64,000 nt of DNA, taken from positions 19,285,515 to 19,349,514 of the forward strand of contig OU744726.1 of the NCBI GenBank assembly GCA_916613615.1. The letters are read 5' to 3'. Of this stretch, positions 1 to 13,000 are shown one piece after another. How positions within the stretch are numbered: position 1 is the stretch's first letter; every line of letters begins with the position of its first letter. Source of the DNA: Steromphala cineraria (Eukaryota > Mollusca > Gastropoda > Trochida > Trochidae). Position numbers and translations under genes: made by a program. Below the pieces are notes generated by a model. It did no database searches. It was not told where the DNA came from and worked only from the letters and a program-made list of their open reading frames with translations.

Positions 1-865
1 TCAGTTACGGTATCCTTAGACTAAACGTCGACTATTTGCGAAGGTGAGGTTGTTGCGTTTGTAACTACGCTACTAGATAATCTGTACTATCACTAGAATA
101 TGATTTGTTTATGCTGATAAGTTGGTAACCGACACGACCAAAGCGATCTAGGCCTATGTTATGCACGAAAATTGAAGCACCTATTTTTTCGATAGCCGAT
201 ATTATTAGCTGCATATCATTTTATTTTTAAACGCACAATGAAAACAACTTGAAATGCTTCGATAACCAAGCTATTTCTAAAATACGAATGCGTGATAAGT
301 TTTGACAGATTTTGTTTACGATATTTTATTCGATAAAAAACCCACAAAACCTGTAAAACTCCTGACGACGTTATCAATGTTTAGAGACCGGTTTAGGACT
401 CGCATGACATGCATGGAGTTTTGAGAAAATAGTTCGGGTTTTGACCTCATTTGCATTGTTATCAGGGATCTGATAACATGATTACAAGATGGGTTTATTG
501 CACAGATAACACTGCCCATTATATGATAATGCAATATATTGATACTTATATATTAAAAAAGTTTTTTTTTTTTAAAAATGTTGCAACATTCTAAATGGAG
601 TGAGATTCAGAGTATCATTTCCCCCCATAGGTTAGTGAAAATTGGGCAAAGTCTCCATCAATGGTTTAACTAAGAACTTGCAGCACTAGCTTGTGTGCCT
701 GCATTGTTGATAAACAGTAACCCCCAACACTATTTGAACATCAAGTTCAGATGCAGAATGCAAAAGAGCTGGCAAAGAGCAATAACAAGCAAGACTTAAA
801 TAACCTAAATGACCCCCGCAGATGTTCACCTAGGAACTAAAGATTGACAAAAGTCACAAAGCTAC
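1..865. other. Intron of the IgFN3 gene, left edge
   Basis: AT-rich intronic sequence with no exon-like frame on either strand. Bases about 620-840 contain a diverged copy of a dispersed repeat (gacccccgcagatgttcacctaggaac near the right side) that recurs at 23.3 and 34.2 kb. Confidence 0.6.
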
Positions 866-1041
866 CTCAGTGGTTTGGCCGTCTACAAGCATGTCCCAGT
901 ACTTGGCGGACTTCCTGATGTCCCACCACTTGATGAAGTAGTTGTTGATACCCTTGTGGATCACCTCCGGTTCCTCCCATTGGAGGTACACGCTTGTTGG
1001 ACCCGTCACCTCGAATGCTGTGATCTTGGGTGCGCTCGGAC
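866..1041 (-). CDS. IgFN3 gene, FN3 domain 4, first half (last exon in window)
   Basis: 176 bp, phase 1 in and phase 0 out. It reads GPSAPKITAFEVTGPTSVYL and then QWEEPEVIHKGINNYFIKWW. The donor is CTGAG|GTAGC, weaker than the others. The matching second half-domain is not seen in bases 1-865 and must lie left of the window. Confidence 0.85.
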
Positions 1042-4000
1042 CTGGGGGGAGGGAGGAGTTAACATGGTTTACCATTAAATACTGACTAAAATTGTGTTTG
1101 AGAATGCCTGTTTGAAAGACCTTCAAGTGATGAACTTGTTCAGCAATTGCTTTAGAGTTGAGACGCACCGTAAACTCTGATAGTTCAAAACGAATTGACA
1201 CAAGAATGACATCTGCCTTTGCAGTCATGATGTTGTTGCTGGTAATATCATGGCATTGAACAAATGCAACAACCATTAACCAGTGAGTGAGTTGCTTGGG
1301 CAATATTTTAGCCATTAGCGGCGGACCATTAACAAGGGAAAGGGCAGTAACCTTTTTAATTTTTGTGTCATTTTTTCATTGAAATTCTTAGATCTGCATT
1401 TTAAAGCTGACCATATCTCAAATTAATATGATACACATTCTAATATGGTTTGCATCTTGTGGAAAGTGTGGATAAATAACTCACCTTGTACGTCGGTGAT
1501 GCCGGGAAAGTCGGTGCTGAAATCTCCTTTCCCTCCCCCAGTGTACGCTGCCACTCGGATCTGGTACTGTGTGTATGGTTCTGTGGGGATAACAAAACAA
1601 TATTCAGACTGACAACAAGCATCAAAGATATTTGAAGATGTATCTGCTGAAAAATAAATGTGAGCCTTTATATATTCCATTGCCGGATAAGGAGAATATG
1701 TCAGAAGCTAATTAAGGACATTTACTGGAACTTTTAGTTCTGGATTATAACATGAAATAAAATATTGCTTTTCAGCATTAATTTAACGGCAATTATTTTT
1801 TTTAATATTGTCTAACAGATAGTTACCTGGTACCGTTTTTGGCTTTTTATGATTTGTCATATGATTTGAAGAAATGATTCTGTCAGTCTATACATTTTAA
1901 GCATGATCTCAAAAAGCAAAACCAAAACACAAAAAAAACAAAAACATTTAATGCATTCACCATGAACTAATTTTAAGAAGTTGGGGACAAAGCTATCAAA
2001 ACATGGGTTAACTAAATAGTTTTTCAGTAACATGTTTCAGGGGTTAGACCAGGGATGCAGATTCAAATTTTTGCCAATCGGACATTCCACGTATAAGTCG
2101 ACGAATAATGATATTTTGTAATAAATTTTGGTGCTTTATCTCACGTAAATACACGATTGAACATGTGGAAATATTTCACAGACTAAATTTAAGTCTAAAA
2201 TTATTACTCAGTAATTTACTTATTACTATGATGTTTAGGCCTAGGTATATGAATATGTTTATAATTTAAATAATCAAGTTTCAATAGTGTCAGTTATTCA
2301 GTAAACAAATGCCATGTCTTAGAATCTAATATTAAGTTAACTGGAAAACAGACGATGTACAGATCTATTTATAGCAACGCATGCAATGCAATGCAAAAAT
2401 AAAACACTGAAAATACATTACATTGAGTAAAATAAAATTACTTTGGCTGTTTTAAATATAATTCTATTAAGTTATGATGCATATCAACTACTTGAAACAC
2501 ACTGCATAAGTTTTTTAACCTGTCAAACTTGCCAACAGATCAGCCTGTTTTCGTTTCCCTATCACTGCAGTAATCCGGCTGTTCCTTTCTCCTCCCTGCA
2601 GTAATGAAAGCTCCCAACACTGTGTTAATGAAGTGTTGCTTGCAAAGTCAATGCATGGAGCTTGTGAAGTTAGTGGAGGGAGGAAAAAGTAACAGCATGT
2701 AAAATAACGATGTGAAGTTGTTTGATGTCTTTTTAAAAAAAAGTTTGGCCTTAGTGACTTGTTTTACTCAATGCATGACACTGAGATGATCCAATAATTA
2801 AAGATAACAAGGTAATTATGTCGTTTGAATGGATTAGTTGTTTCATTGATGACCGGTTCGTGTTTTCATTACAATTATGACCGACACAAGCGGGGCATTT
2901 CATCGGCCTTCATTGATTGCTTGTTAGTCAACTCAGGCTTGTTTATCTGTTTGTGTAGTAATTCTTTGATTATCTTCAATCGGTCAAATGACTCCTTGAA
3001 TGTCCGACAGGTCACTTTTTCAATCGGTCAAACTGAATTCCCAATCGGACATGTCCGGCAAATAGACCGATTTCTGCATCCCTGGGTTAGACCCCCTTCA
3101 TGGGATTCTTATCTCCATCCTGGACAGGACGTCAAGCAACTTGTGAAGTGTAGTTGATACTAACTGAAGTGGTTGAAGTAGGCCAACATTCGTGATAACT
3201 AATGATCATCTTTGGTGACAGACCTCTCTAAACAAAGTAGACACCATGCTCCTATCCAAATATCACTACTACAGTCGAACTTGTCTATAAAGGCCACCCA
3301 AGGGACCGACCAAAAGTGGCCTTTATATAAAGGTGGCCTTTCTATAGAGGTTCGGGTGTGCAGTCATACTCAAAGACAACTAACGGAAATTATAATATCA
3401 TATTTTATTCTCAAATGAGAGCATATTTCACATGCATAATTAAAATACAATGTAGTTTTTAAAATCAATAAAGATATAACAGTCATTAAAAGTTTGTTAA
3501 ATGATGATCTTAAAAAGTATTTTTTTAAATAGTCACTGATTTTTATTGTTTTGTGAATGTTACAGTCATCTCACTCATAGTGTGATAGTCATGTGATTGC
3601 AGATGGCCGTTACTAGCAAGTCTTGCCTTCGCTCGGGACTTAATTAGGGTGGCCGCTGGCCGCATCTAACAAGTGGCCGCTCTATAGAGGTAAAATATAA
3701 CGTAAAATCGCTCGGGGGGACTTTAGGGTGGCCGTAACTAGCAGGTGGCCGCTCTATAGAGGTGGCCGCTAATACAAGTTCGACTGTACTTACTTAGATT
3801 GTTGATGTAGGCCGACATCCTGTTGCTGAGATCTCCGGTGATAAACTTTGTAGACAAGCTGCCATTGACACTCCACTGTAGTTCGTACTGCTTCAGACGT
3901 CCATTCAGTTTCTTCGGAGGTTCCCAGTGCACGTAGAATGAGTCAGACTTCCTGGCCGTGATGTGTGTGATACGAGGCTTGGTGGGCACTGAAACATGTT

Positions 4001-7000
4001 TGTGGAAATGATTGCTGTATCTAATTAGACAGATGTTTAATGTAATTCTTTCTTCAATAATTCATTGCAAAATTGTCAGTTCTTTATAAATCTATTCAAG
4101 AGTTTGAGCTCAATGTTAATAATCAGTATTGGTAAAGTTGACAATGAATTAAATTCAGTTTTGCTAAATAAACATTTGAGATTTAATTATCATTGAAAAA
4201 GACATTGAATACAAACTAACATTTTGCTGATAGGTATTGCTTTGAGCAATAAATTTGATGAATATCATCACAAATTGCAACAATGGGTCTAGCAAATAAA
4301 CACAAAAAAACAAGAGATTGAGTTATTGTTTTTCGCCGCTTGGGCAATATTTCAGCCATTAGCGACATCAAGCACAATAGAAATAAACTCCCTGCCTCCT
4401 GTGTGACCAATAGTAGAGACTCACCCCCCTCAGCGGTCCAGACTGTCTCATTGCCCGGGGGTCCCATCCCGGCCCCGTTGAAGGCCTGCAGCTGGATGTG
4501 GTACTTGGTGAAGGGTTGTAGTCCGTACAGGACCATGCTCTGTAACAACAAGAGATGGTGGTTGAACACATTACTTACATCAAGTTAAGGAAAAGAAAAG
4601 AGTAGTTTACAGGTATGATTTTCTTAAAAACAAGTGTTTGCCAGTAAGATAACAATTTCCCCCGCCGCTTATCGGGTATACTGAATTCATTTATAAGTTT
4701 TTATAATTTGGTAGACAGCATGCTCTCTAAACATATTAAATGAATAATATAAAGTACTGAAATGTCTGATTTCACATATTCCATAAGAGCTGTGGTGATT
4801 TGATAATGTGAACCCGTTCATAAGATCTCACGTTAACAAGAGTTTCAAAATTGTTTAAAGTGCCGTAGTCACAAGTTTTTCAGTTTTCTTTCAGATTATA
4901 AACTGTAACAAATTCACAAACTCAATCTCCCAGCAATGCAAAATACATAAATCATGCTCGTAGGAATTCTGAAATTTGCTCTATGGGGAAATTCAAAGTG
5001 TCTGTGATAAATACCCTCTTCCTTCAGCTCAAGTTTCATAATAATCAGGTCTGAAGCAAGATTTCTGAATGGCATGACACGCTGACACATTGCTGAACAC
5101 TGAACACTCATATGTGTGACACAAATCATCACCACACCAGATAACCTATTTAGCTCAAAGTACTCAAATAACTGATACAAAAGGTTTGAAATCTGTCAGA
5201 CACAAGATAACCTTACTAAAATCAAAGTACTCAAATAACTGATACAAAATGTCAGAAATCTGTCAGACACAAGACAACCTTACTAAAATCAAAGTACTCA
5301 CATAACTGATGCAAAATGTTAGAAAACTGAAGAGAAATGACTCACGTGTCTGGATGGGTCCTCTAGCCGGACCTTCTCCACCTGTTCCCCGGCCACCCCG
5401 TACGCCAGCTGGTACCCCTTGAGGGCCCCGTGGAGCTTCTTCTCCGGGATGTGCTGCCACTCTACGTGGATCTCTGTGCTCTTCGTGCTCTTAGCCTTCA
5501 TGTTTGGGGGTGCTATTGACGGAGCTGTAGAAGGAATTGGATCAAGTATTGGTATCATTTGTTTAAATTTGTGGTTGTGAACAGTAAGTTCAGAGGGTTT
5601 GGGTTCACATAGAGCAATCTAAAATAGATGATGCTCCTTCAATCAACATGTAACATAAATACATGGTCCCATACTGGAAGTTCCATGGAGAGAAATGTCA
5701 ATAAGGGGAGATAACTCTTTGAGCACTAAATTCTTACATGAACCTAAGCCAATATGTTTATCGATATTAGCACTGACATGGTCAAAATATTTCCAAATAT
5801 TCTTAAATTCCCTACAAAAGCAAAGTATTTTAAACATTGGATGAAGAGAATAATGTTTAAAATTTGATATAGTAAGAAAGTTGTCAACTCAAAGATTATT
5901 TTGCAGTCTGGATGGAAAAATATCAATGCATACCTTCTTCAAGTGTGTAAAACAAATCACTTGGGTCACTGTCCTCACTGCGGCCGATAGCGTTCTTGGC
6001 ACGAGCCCTGACCTGGTAGCATGTGTAGGGGTTGAGGTCGCGGATGGTGATAGAGAGAGTCGACCCCGCCACCACAACCTCTCTCTCCTCCCCCGGTCCT
6101 CCATTGGTTTTGCATTTACTGAAAACAATCATATGCTCTATAAAAAAGTGTTTGAAAAGGATTTGTATTAATCAACCATCTTTCTTATCTATCCTTCCTC
6201 ATTCTGATCATCCCAACATTAGTGGAAGCAATGACATTAAAGCATCAAAGGTTTTTATCCAATTCTAAAGATACTATGGATCTCTTACTAGCTCTCTTAC
6301 TGCTATATGTACCATATGTAAAATTGATGAAGCCTGTCTCCACAACAGAACTCTGATGCTGTCATCATCAGAAACAAGCATTGAAAACTAAATAGCTACC
6401 AAGTCTTATTTTCATAATTTAAAAGTTTCTACATGTCATAGCCATCATAGGTTGTTTGCGATTCGATAACTTTGCAAAAAGACTGATTACAACCTTTGTC
6501 CTTTTCTGAAGGGCCATTTTCTATCGAACATTGCAATCACTCTACAACATCACTAGGGGTGACTCTTGAAATCATATGTGAAACGTCATTTGCGAGCTAA
6601 AAGCAATAGCAGATTTAATGCATAACTTATTATTTTAAATGACAGTTGTAAAACCTCTCATCTCGATGGTGTGGCTATTACTGGCTGATATGGCAATTTG
6701 AGGCTTTTGGCCTGTTGGATATCAGGTTTTGTGGAGCTATGCAATTATTATTTCACTGATATAGAAGAAGACGTGCAGGGTAACCTTGAGACGTACCTGA
6801 AGTGGAGGATGTAGACTGATATAGGACTGTTGTTCTCCTCTTCACTCTTGTCCCACTTGACCACCACCTCCCGGGACTTGATGTTGTAGAGACGAGGCTT
6901 GCCGGGCGGGCTCGGGACATCTGCAATATCGGTATAGTGTCATCAAATTGTTATATTGTTAGATACCATCATATTCTATTCCAATACAAGTTTTTCCTTA

Positions 7001-10000
7001 ATAGGTTAGTCACAATCAAATGATTAAAAGGGGAAACATTTATTTATATTTTTCAAATAATAGTCTTATATAGTCAAATAGAGTCTTATAGTTTCAATGT
7101 CTATAGATAATATGTATAAAGCTAAGACATGGAAGATTTTGAATGTTTTCATACTCTAAAGGTTCAGGACTTTCTCCTTTTACAACAGCAATATGTGTAA
7201 TCTTTCAGCGAATTTAAGTTTGCAGCTCCTATTTGAAAGGTGCTTATAAATATTGAATTTCAAAGATCAATGGTTCATTTTCTTTTTGTGGGAACATCAA
7301 GCTGCTGGATTGCTAACTGACAAAATTGAATGACAAATGATGATGCAGCATACGATCAGTGATGCATGAGCAGCTACACTTACATCTTACATACTCATGG
7401 ATGGTTGAACATAGATGATTGAAGGTGGTGACAAATGGATACAAACCTGTGTGCTATATCGGATGATAATGTGGAATGAAATATGTGTCATGATGAAATG
7501 ATATGACAGACTGAGAGATAGACATATGTTATTGAATGATGATTTGATTGACATTAGCATAACGCTATGAATTGGTTAAACCCTTTCCGGTACATTTCAA
7601 TTATTGCTAATCTATGTTCAGAGCTGCGAAAAATAACACATAAAACATTGAAAATATACTGTCCTGAACTTTTCCAACAATATACAACAAGTATGCATCC
7701 AGTGACAAATCTTTCTAAAGAAGAAACCAAAATTTTGTTGACTTCAATTTTGACATAAGGTTCATGCATTAAAATGAGACCTATTTTCACAAAAGCTACA
7801 AAAAAATATTGATGTACGAAAAACACAAAATTTTCTCATCAGAAACTAAAAATCTTGATTCTACAAACAATAATTTGGTAAATTACTACTGAAATGTTTT
7901 AATGTAATGATAGCTCATTTTAATTAGTACACCAAATATGATCCTGATTCAAGAATTGACAAACCCACAATTAGAACTCGCTAACTTCTATAATTAACCA
8001 CTTGTCTTTCCATGTATAAAAAATGTTTTTAATTTTTTTTAAATTTTCATTGTTTTGCATAATTTACAGGCATACCATCCTGTATCAGGGTACAAACGTT
8101 ATGCTAACTCCACTAATCTGTACCCTGGGCTCAGAAGCTAGATTCGCTTGCCAATCAAATCATTTTCTCGCCACTTCTCAAAAAAATTTCAAAGAGAAAA
8201 TAATTTGATTGGTTATATCCCAAGTCGGGCCAAGCGAGCGAATCTAGCTTCTGAGCCCAGGATACAGTTAGTGGAGTTAGCGTAACGTTTGTACCCTGAG
8301 ACTGGACAATTTGCTCTTTAACCCTACAGTATCTAGAACAAGATATTGCACCTACAGGTAAACCATAGGGTCACATTATGGTCTCTAATTTGCTAAAGAA
8401 AACAAACTCTATGAATAAAAATGCTAAAAGGCAAATTTGAAGTTTTTAGTCATATATATCTAATTCAGCAAACTCAAAGCTTCGTATTTCTATCTATAAA
8501 GCCAAGGTTTTGCACAAATCCTGTTCATAAAAGCATTTTGGGATTTTGCAAACTACACTCTTCGGCATAGCATTCACTCTGACTGGAAACTTGTATCTTA
8601 ATTTGGCAAAGACTGAAAAAAGGTTAGTCTGGGTTGTGTTAAACTTCCTTTAGCCATGGCCTACATTGTCAAAAACTCCTTCAGTGTTAAGATAGTAAAA
8701 GCTTCCAAACATGAACCATGGTGAGTACAGTCAACTCAACACCATATAAAATTTAAGGCCTTTTTAGGGCCTTTTTAAGGCTTCAAAATCCAAAATTAAG
8801 GCTTAATTGTCACTGAATAACAGGGCGTTTATTAAAGAGAAAATGCATCTTCGTAATTAACTTGTGGCACTGTTCGAGAGATGGAATTTCAAAACATTTA
8901 AATTCAACTAATGAAACCTGAATGTTAAAATTGTTATCTTCACGGAGGTGGACACAAGAATATTTAAGAATTCAAGTGAACTTATTTCACAGTTTGAAAA
9001 ACACTTTGGCTAAATTTAAGGCCTTTTCAAGGCTTTGTGTCAATTTTTAGGGTCTTTTTAAGGCAGTGCCTGATTTAAGGCCTTTTTAAGGCAGTTCTTT
9101 AAATTCCAGGCCTTTTTAAGGCCTGTGCGCACCATGTGAACATAGTCTTATGACTATCTTTGCACTAATAGAATATGTTGGTAAATGACCAGATGGTGGC
9201 AACATGAAAACGTGCAGACACCTAGTTGCGGGTACAGCAACGTGCAGTATACTTGGACAAAATACTGTGACTATGTGTCCCAGTCCACCCAGCTGTAAAT
9301 GGGTACCTTGTAAGGATTGAGAGTGACATTAACGCTGTGCGTCACATGACTGCACGTGTTGTATGATCCCCCGGGAGTCGAGATGGTAAAAGAAATGTCA
9401 TAAAGACTGATATCCAATGATCGAGGGAAAGCCAAAGCGCCTTTGAGCAGCACTCTCTGAGCTGGATATTGGCGCTATACAAATGTTTAGTAGTAGTAGT
9501 AGTAGTAATAGAGCTTTGAAAATATGGGCGAGAGTTTAGTTGTACAAAAAAACACTTAAGCAGATTCTTGAAATTTACTACTTGGAATACAAACAAGGAT
9601 GATCTCAAGGCCCAATAACACAGTTCTAGAATACAGCTAACAATTAAAAACAGATTCATAAATGCAATTTGTTTATTTTGTCAGATGTATATCCATCTAA
9701 ATAGTTTCAGTGTGTTCTACATCATCTGCAACTTTACCCTATAACATTTGTATCTAAGACCCGTGTAGCTTATCACCATCTTCTTAGAACAGGACATTCT
9801 AAATAGCTCATATGCAATTTCTATTTCACTTAAATGTTCACACAATAACTAACCAATGTGAAATATCAGGGGACATTTTTCTTAGATGAAATTAAGATCA
9901 AAGAGTTTGACGCATAAATGATAATTAAATCCAACACTATATTACTTAACATGATAATGCACAAAACACATTACGTCGAAGTGGCACGATCAATATTTCT

Positions 10001-13000
10001 GATCTGACCAACAATAGAAAATTTTTATTTTCAATTAAATCGTGGTACCTAGTGACATATTCAGTAACTATTAAATTCATCTAAAAAATCTAAGTCCTAT
10101 AAAGCCATCACCAATTTCACCTGTTAGTATCGTCTACCTATAACTAGAGATAGAAGTTTGATTAGGGAGAGAGAAAAAAAACAGTGACTAGTTTTCGTTT
10201 CCTAAAAAGAAATATACAAACTGGATCTTTCAACTAAAAACCAAAGTGGATCTATGTCTATGTTGTATTGTGAGGAGTGAAAGAAAAGATGAGAAAAGAA
10301 ACCAATGGATGAATAAATGAAGACAGGATGTGATGAAGATGATACATCTCATGCTCATTCAAGCGTAACGAATCGTAAATAACTGCTACGTATAAACAAT
10401 AAACCTCCGGATTGTTTCACACAATAGGGCTACAAACACTGATAAAATTCTCACCTTTCTTTCCTGTGAATAAAGTAGAAGTTTACATGAATTTAGATTT
10501 AGAATTTGTTTTGTAGAAAATTTACAGACATCAACGTTAGAGCATGCAGTAATGATAAAAATAAAAATTTCTCACTCTGGGCCGGTCTATTAATTGATTC
10601 TCATAAATTCTCATTATTTATCCAAAATAAAACCCTGTCAAACCTAAACGCCTTTTGACTTAAATTTCAAGTCTTGAAAAAGAACAGGAACATTTTGTTA
10701 AATAGTCCCGATGATTTATCTCATAGTCAGAGACAGAGACACTGTCTTCATCATTAACATTGAAATGATTGAGTAAGTACTTGTCAAAAATGGTAAATAA
10801 AATCAACTGGCGTTATATACTTGCTCTGCTACGCTTAAAGAAGATATTAAATATTGACTTAAGAGATGAAAGTACTAAACTAACAAGTGATCAACAGGTA
10901 ACTTCTCTGATAGACTAAGTACTGAGAATCATTATGACATCACCAAAGGCATTTAATGTGGATCCAAAATGTGTTCTATTGGATTTAGGATTAATTTCCA
11001 AGTATAAAGCCACATGAATACTTTTGGTGAGTCTCTAGAAGAAGTTTCACTAAAAGCATATATATAGGAATGGCTGAACAGTTAGAATGTCTAAAACAAC
11101 AATTAAGGGTACAGATTACTACGTAGCATTGGATATATAAACACTTCAATCAACAAATATATAGTTTAGTATGAAATAGGTTTTCACGAAACATGTGTTC
11201 ATGCTTAATCATCTTATTCAAATCTGTTTTATTATTACTTTGATATATAGTACACATCATAACAAACTTGAATTTCATGCTGAATATTAAATCGCAAAAG
11301 AAATTCTGTTAATCTTCATACCATGAATAAAATTATCTCTTCAATAAATCATATAGGTACAATCAACAATCAATGAACAGAATAGATAAGATGAATATAA
11401 ATTTATCCATACCTTGAACAATTAAAACTCTTGTTACATTTCTTTCATTCATGGATGCTGTTGTTGAATCTTCTACAAAAACTTTGCACGTGTAGTTTCC
11501 CGTGTCGTCGACCTTGACACTTGACAGGACAAGGCTGTGATTGGCAATAATAGCCAATTTTTCCTCGTAAGATTTGTCAGCGTAGGTGATTTTCTTCTTA
11601 TGACCCTTGGATGCGATGAAGACATCGTCCTTGTACCAGAGTATCCCCATAACCTTCTCATCTCCTCGGACTTTCCCGCACGGGATTGTCACGTTGTCTC
11701 CTGTCGTGTGCTCATATACTAGGTTGTCTTCTGTACCCACAACTGCACCTGCAAATAAGAGATGAGCGATTTAGTCAATACCATCTTATTTCATAATGTT
11801 ATTTGATACCATTTACGACTTTTTCAATGGGGAATGCAACATTTGTGTTCTCGTATTGGTTGTCATCTGTACTTGCAACTGCACCTGGAAATTTGCAATT
11901 GGTCATTACCATCTGATTTTATATTATTTGACACCATTTAGGACACTAACAGCAAGGAATGATCTTTTAAGACAAGTAATTACGGTACAGCACCTGAAAA
12001 TCAGAGGAAGTTGACATAATGAAACTTCATTTTGAACCAGTAATTCACTAACAACAAGGAATGCAATTTTTCAAAACAGTAAATATATTAATGAACCTGT
12101 AAATAAGAGAATGGTCAAGATCATCTTATGTTTTTTTTCTACCGTTAATTCAACAAGGAATGCATATTATGACTAAAGATCATAAACTCTTGCTGATTGA
12201 GAAGCCCCATTTCAGTTGGAAATAGAAATAAAATGCTTTGAAGGGGTTATTTTGTATTTTGGGACATGATGGAAAGTCAAATGAAAAATGTTCTTATAAA
12301 CTTTTCCCTAATGTTTGTTTTGACAGTTTAGTTGAATCATTTGTTTTACTGATGAAATGGCAAATCCTAACGTGTATTAATTTAACTTTAAAGAAATTAA
12401 ATTCTAAGCATCTTATTTTAAGCCTGGTAATACAGTACTTACGGTAAGCATACAAGAAAACACATATAGGCATGACTTCCTTGTAAGATAATTTACATAA
12501 CTTAACCTTTTATTCAGCTAATGTTTCACGCTAATATTCTAAACTCATCATTCTCACCTTTCAAATTACAAAGCATTAATAATGTTTTTGTCTGACAAAC
12601 ATTACAACTAAAGATTTCTCTTTCTACACAACCTTGAACAATTCAAAGCATCAATCAATACTCCACCTTGTAGTCTTGCATAATACATGTAATATCTAAA
12701 CCTTGTTCGACTTTTTCTGATATTTACTGTATAATCGTGACTTCCTTGTCACAACAACCTTTCATAACAATATCAATACTTTTATCTCATTTACTTCTTC
12801 CCAGAACAGAAATTTGATAGTCCATGCTATCAATATCAATGCTTGATGTGGATATCAGAATTTCAAGAGTTAGCAAATTTTGATAAAATGATCATCTTCT
12901 ATGTAATTTTCCTACTGAGCTCATAGCTCCAGATAAGCTTGAGGTCTGCGAGCTGGTTAGTGAATCTTGGTATCTTTCATGTCCATATGCTTTGTATTTT

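Noticed and set aside
854..1315. 153-codon minus frame extending the FN3-4 exon upstream
   Set aside because: The part above 1041 is intron that reads through a good acceptor into a repeat fragment; only 866-1041 is coding.
2825..3157. 110-codon plus frame
   Set aside because: Lies across the right end of the hAT element and its flank; no transposase motif.
4216..4569. 117-codon minus frame around FN3-2
   Set aside because: Only 4425-4539 is exon; the remainder is intron plus a repeat fragment read by chance.
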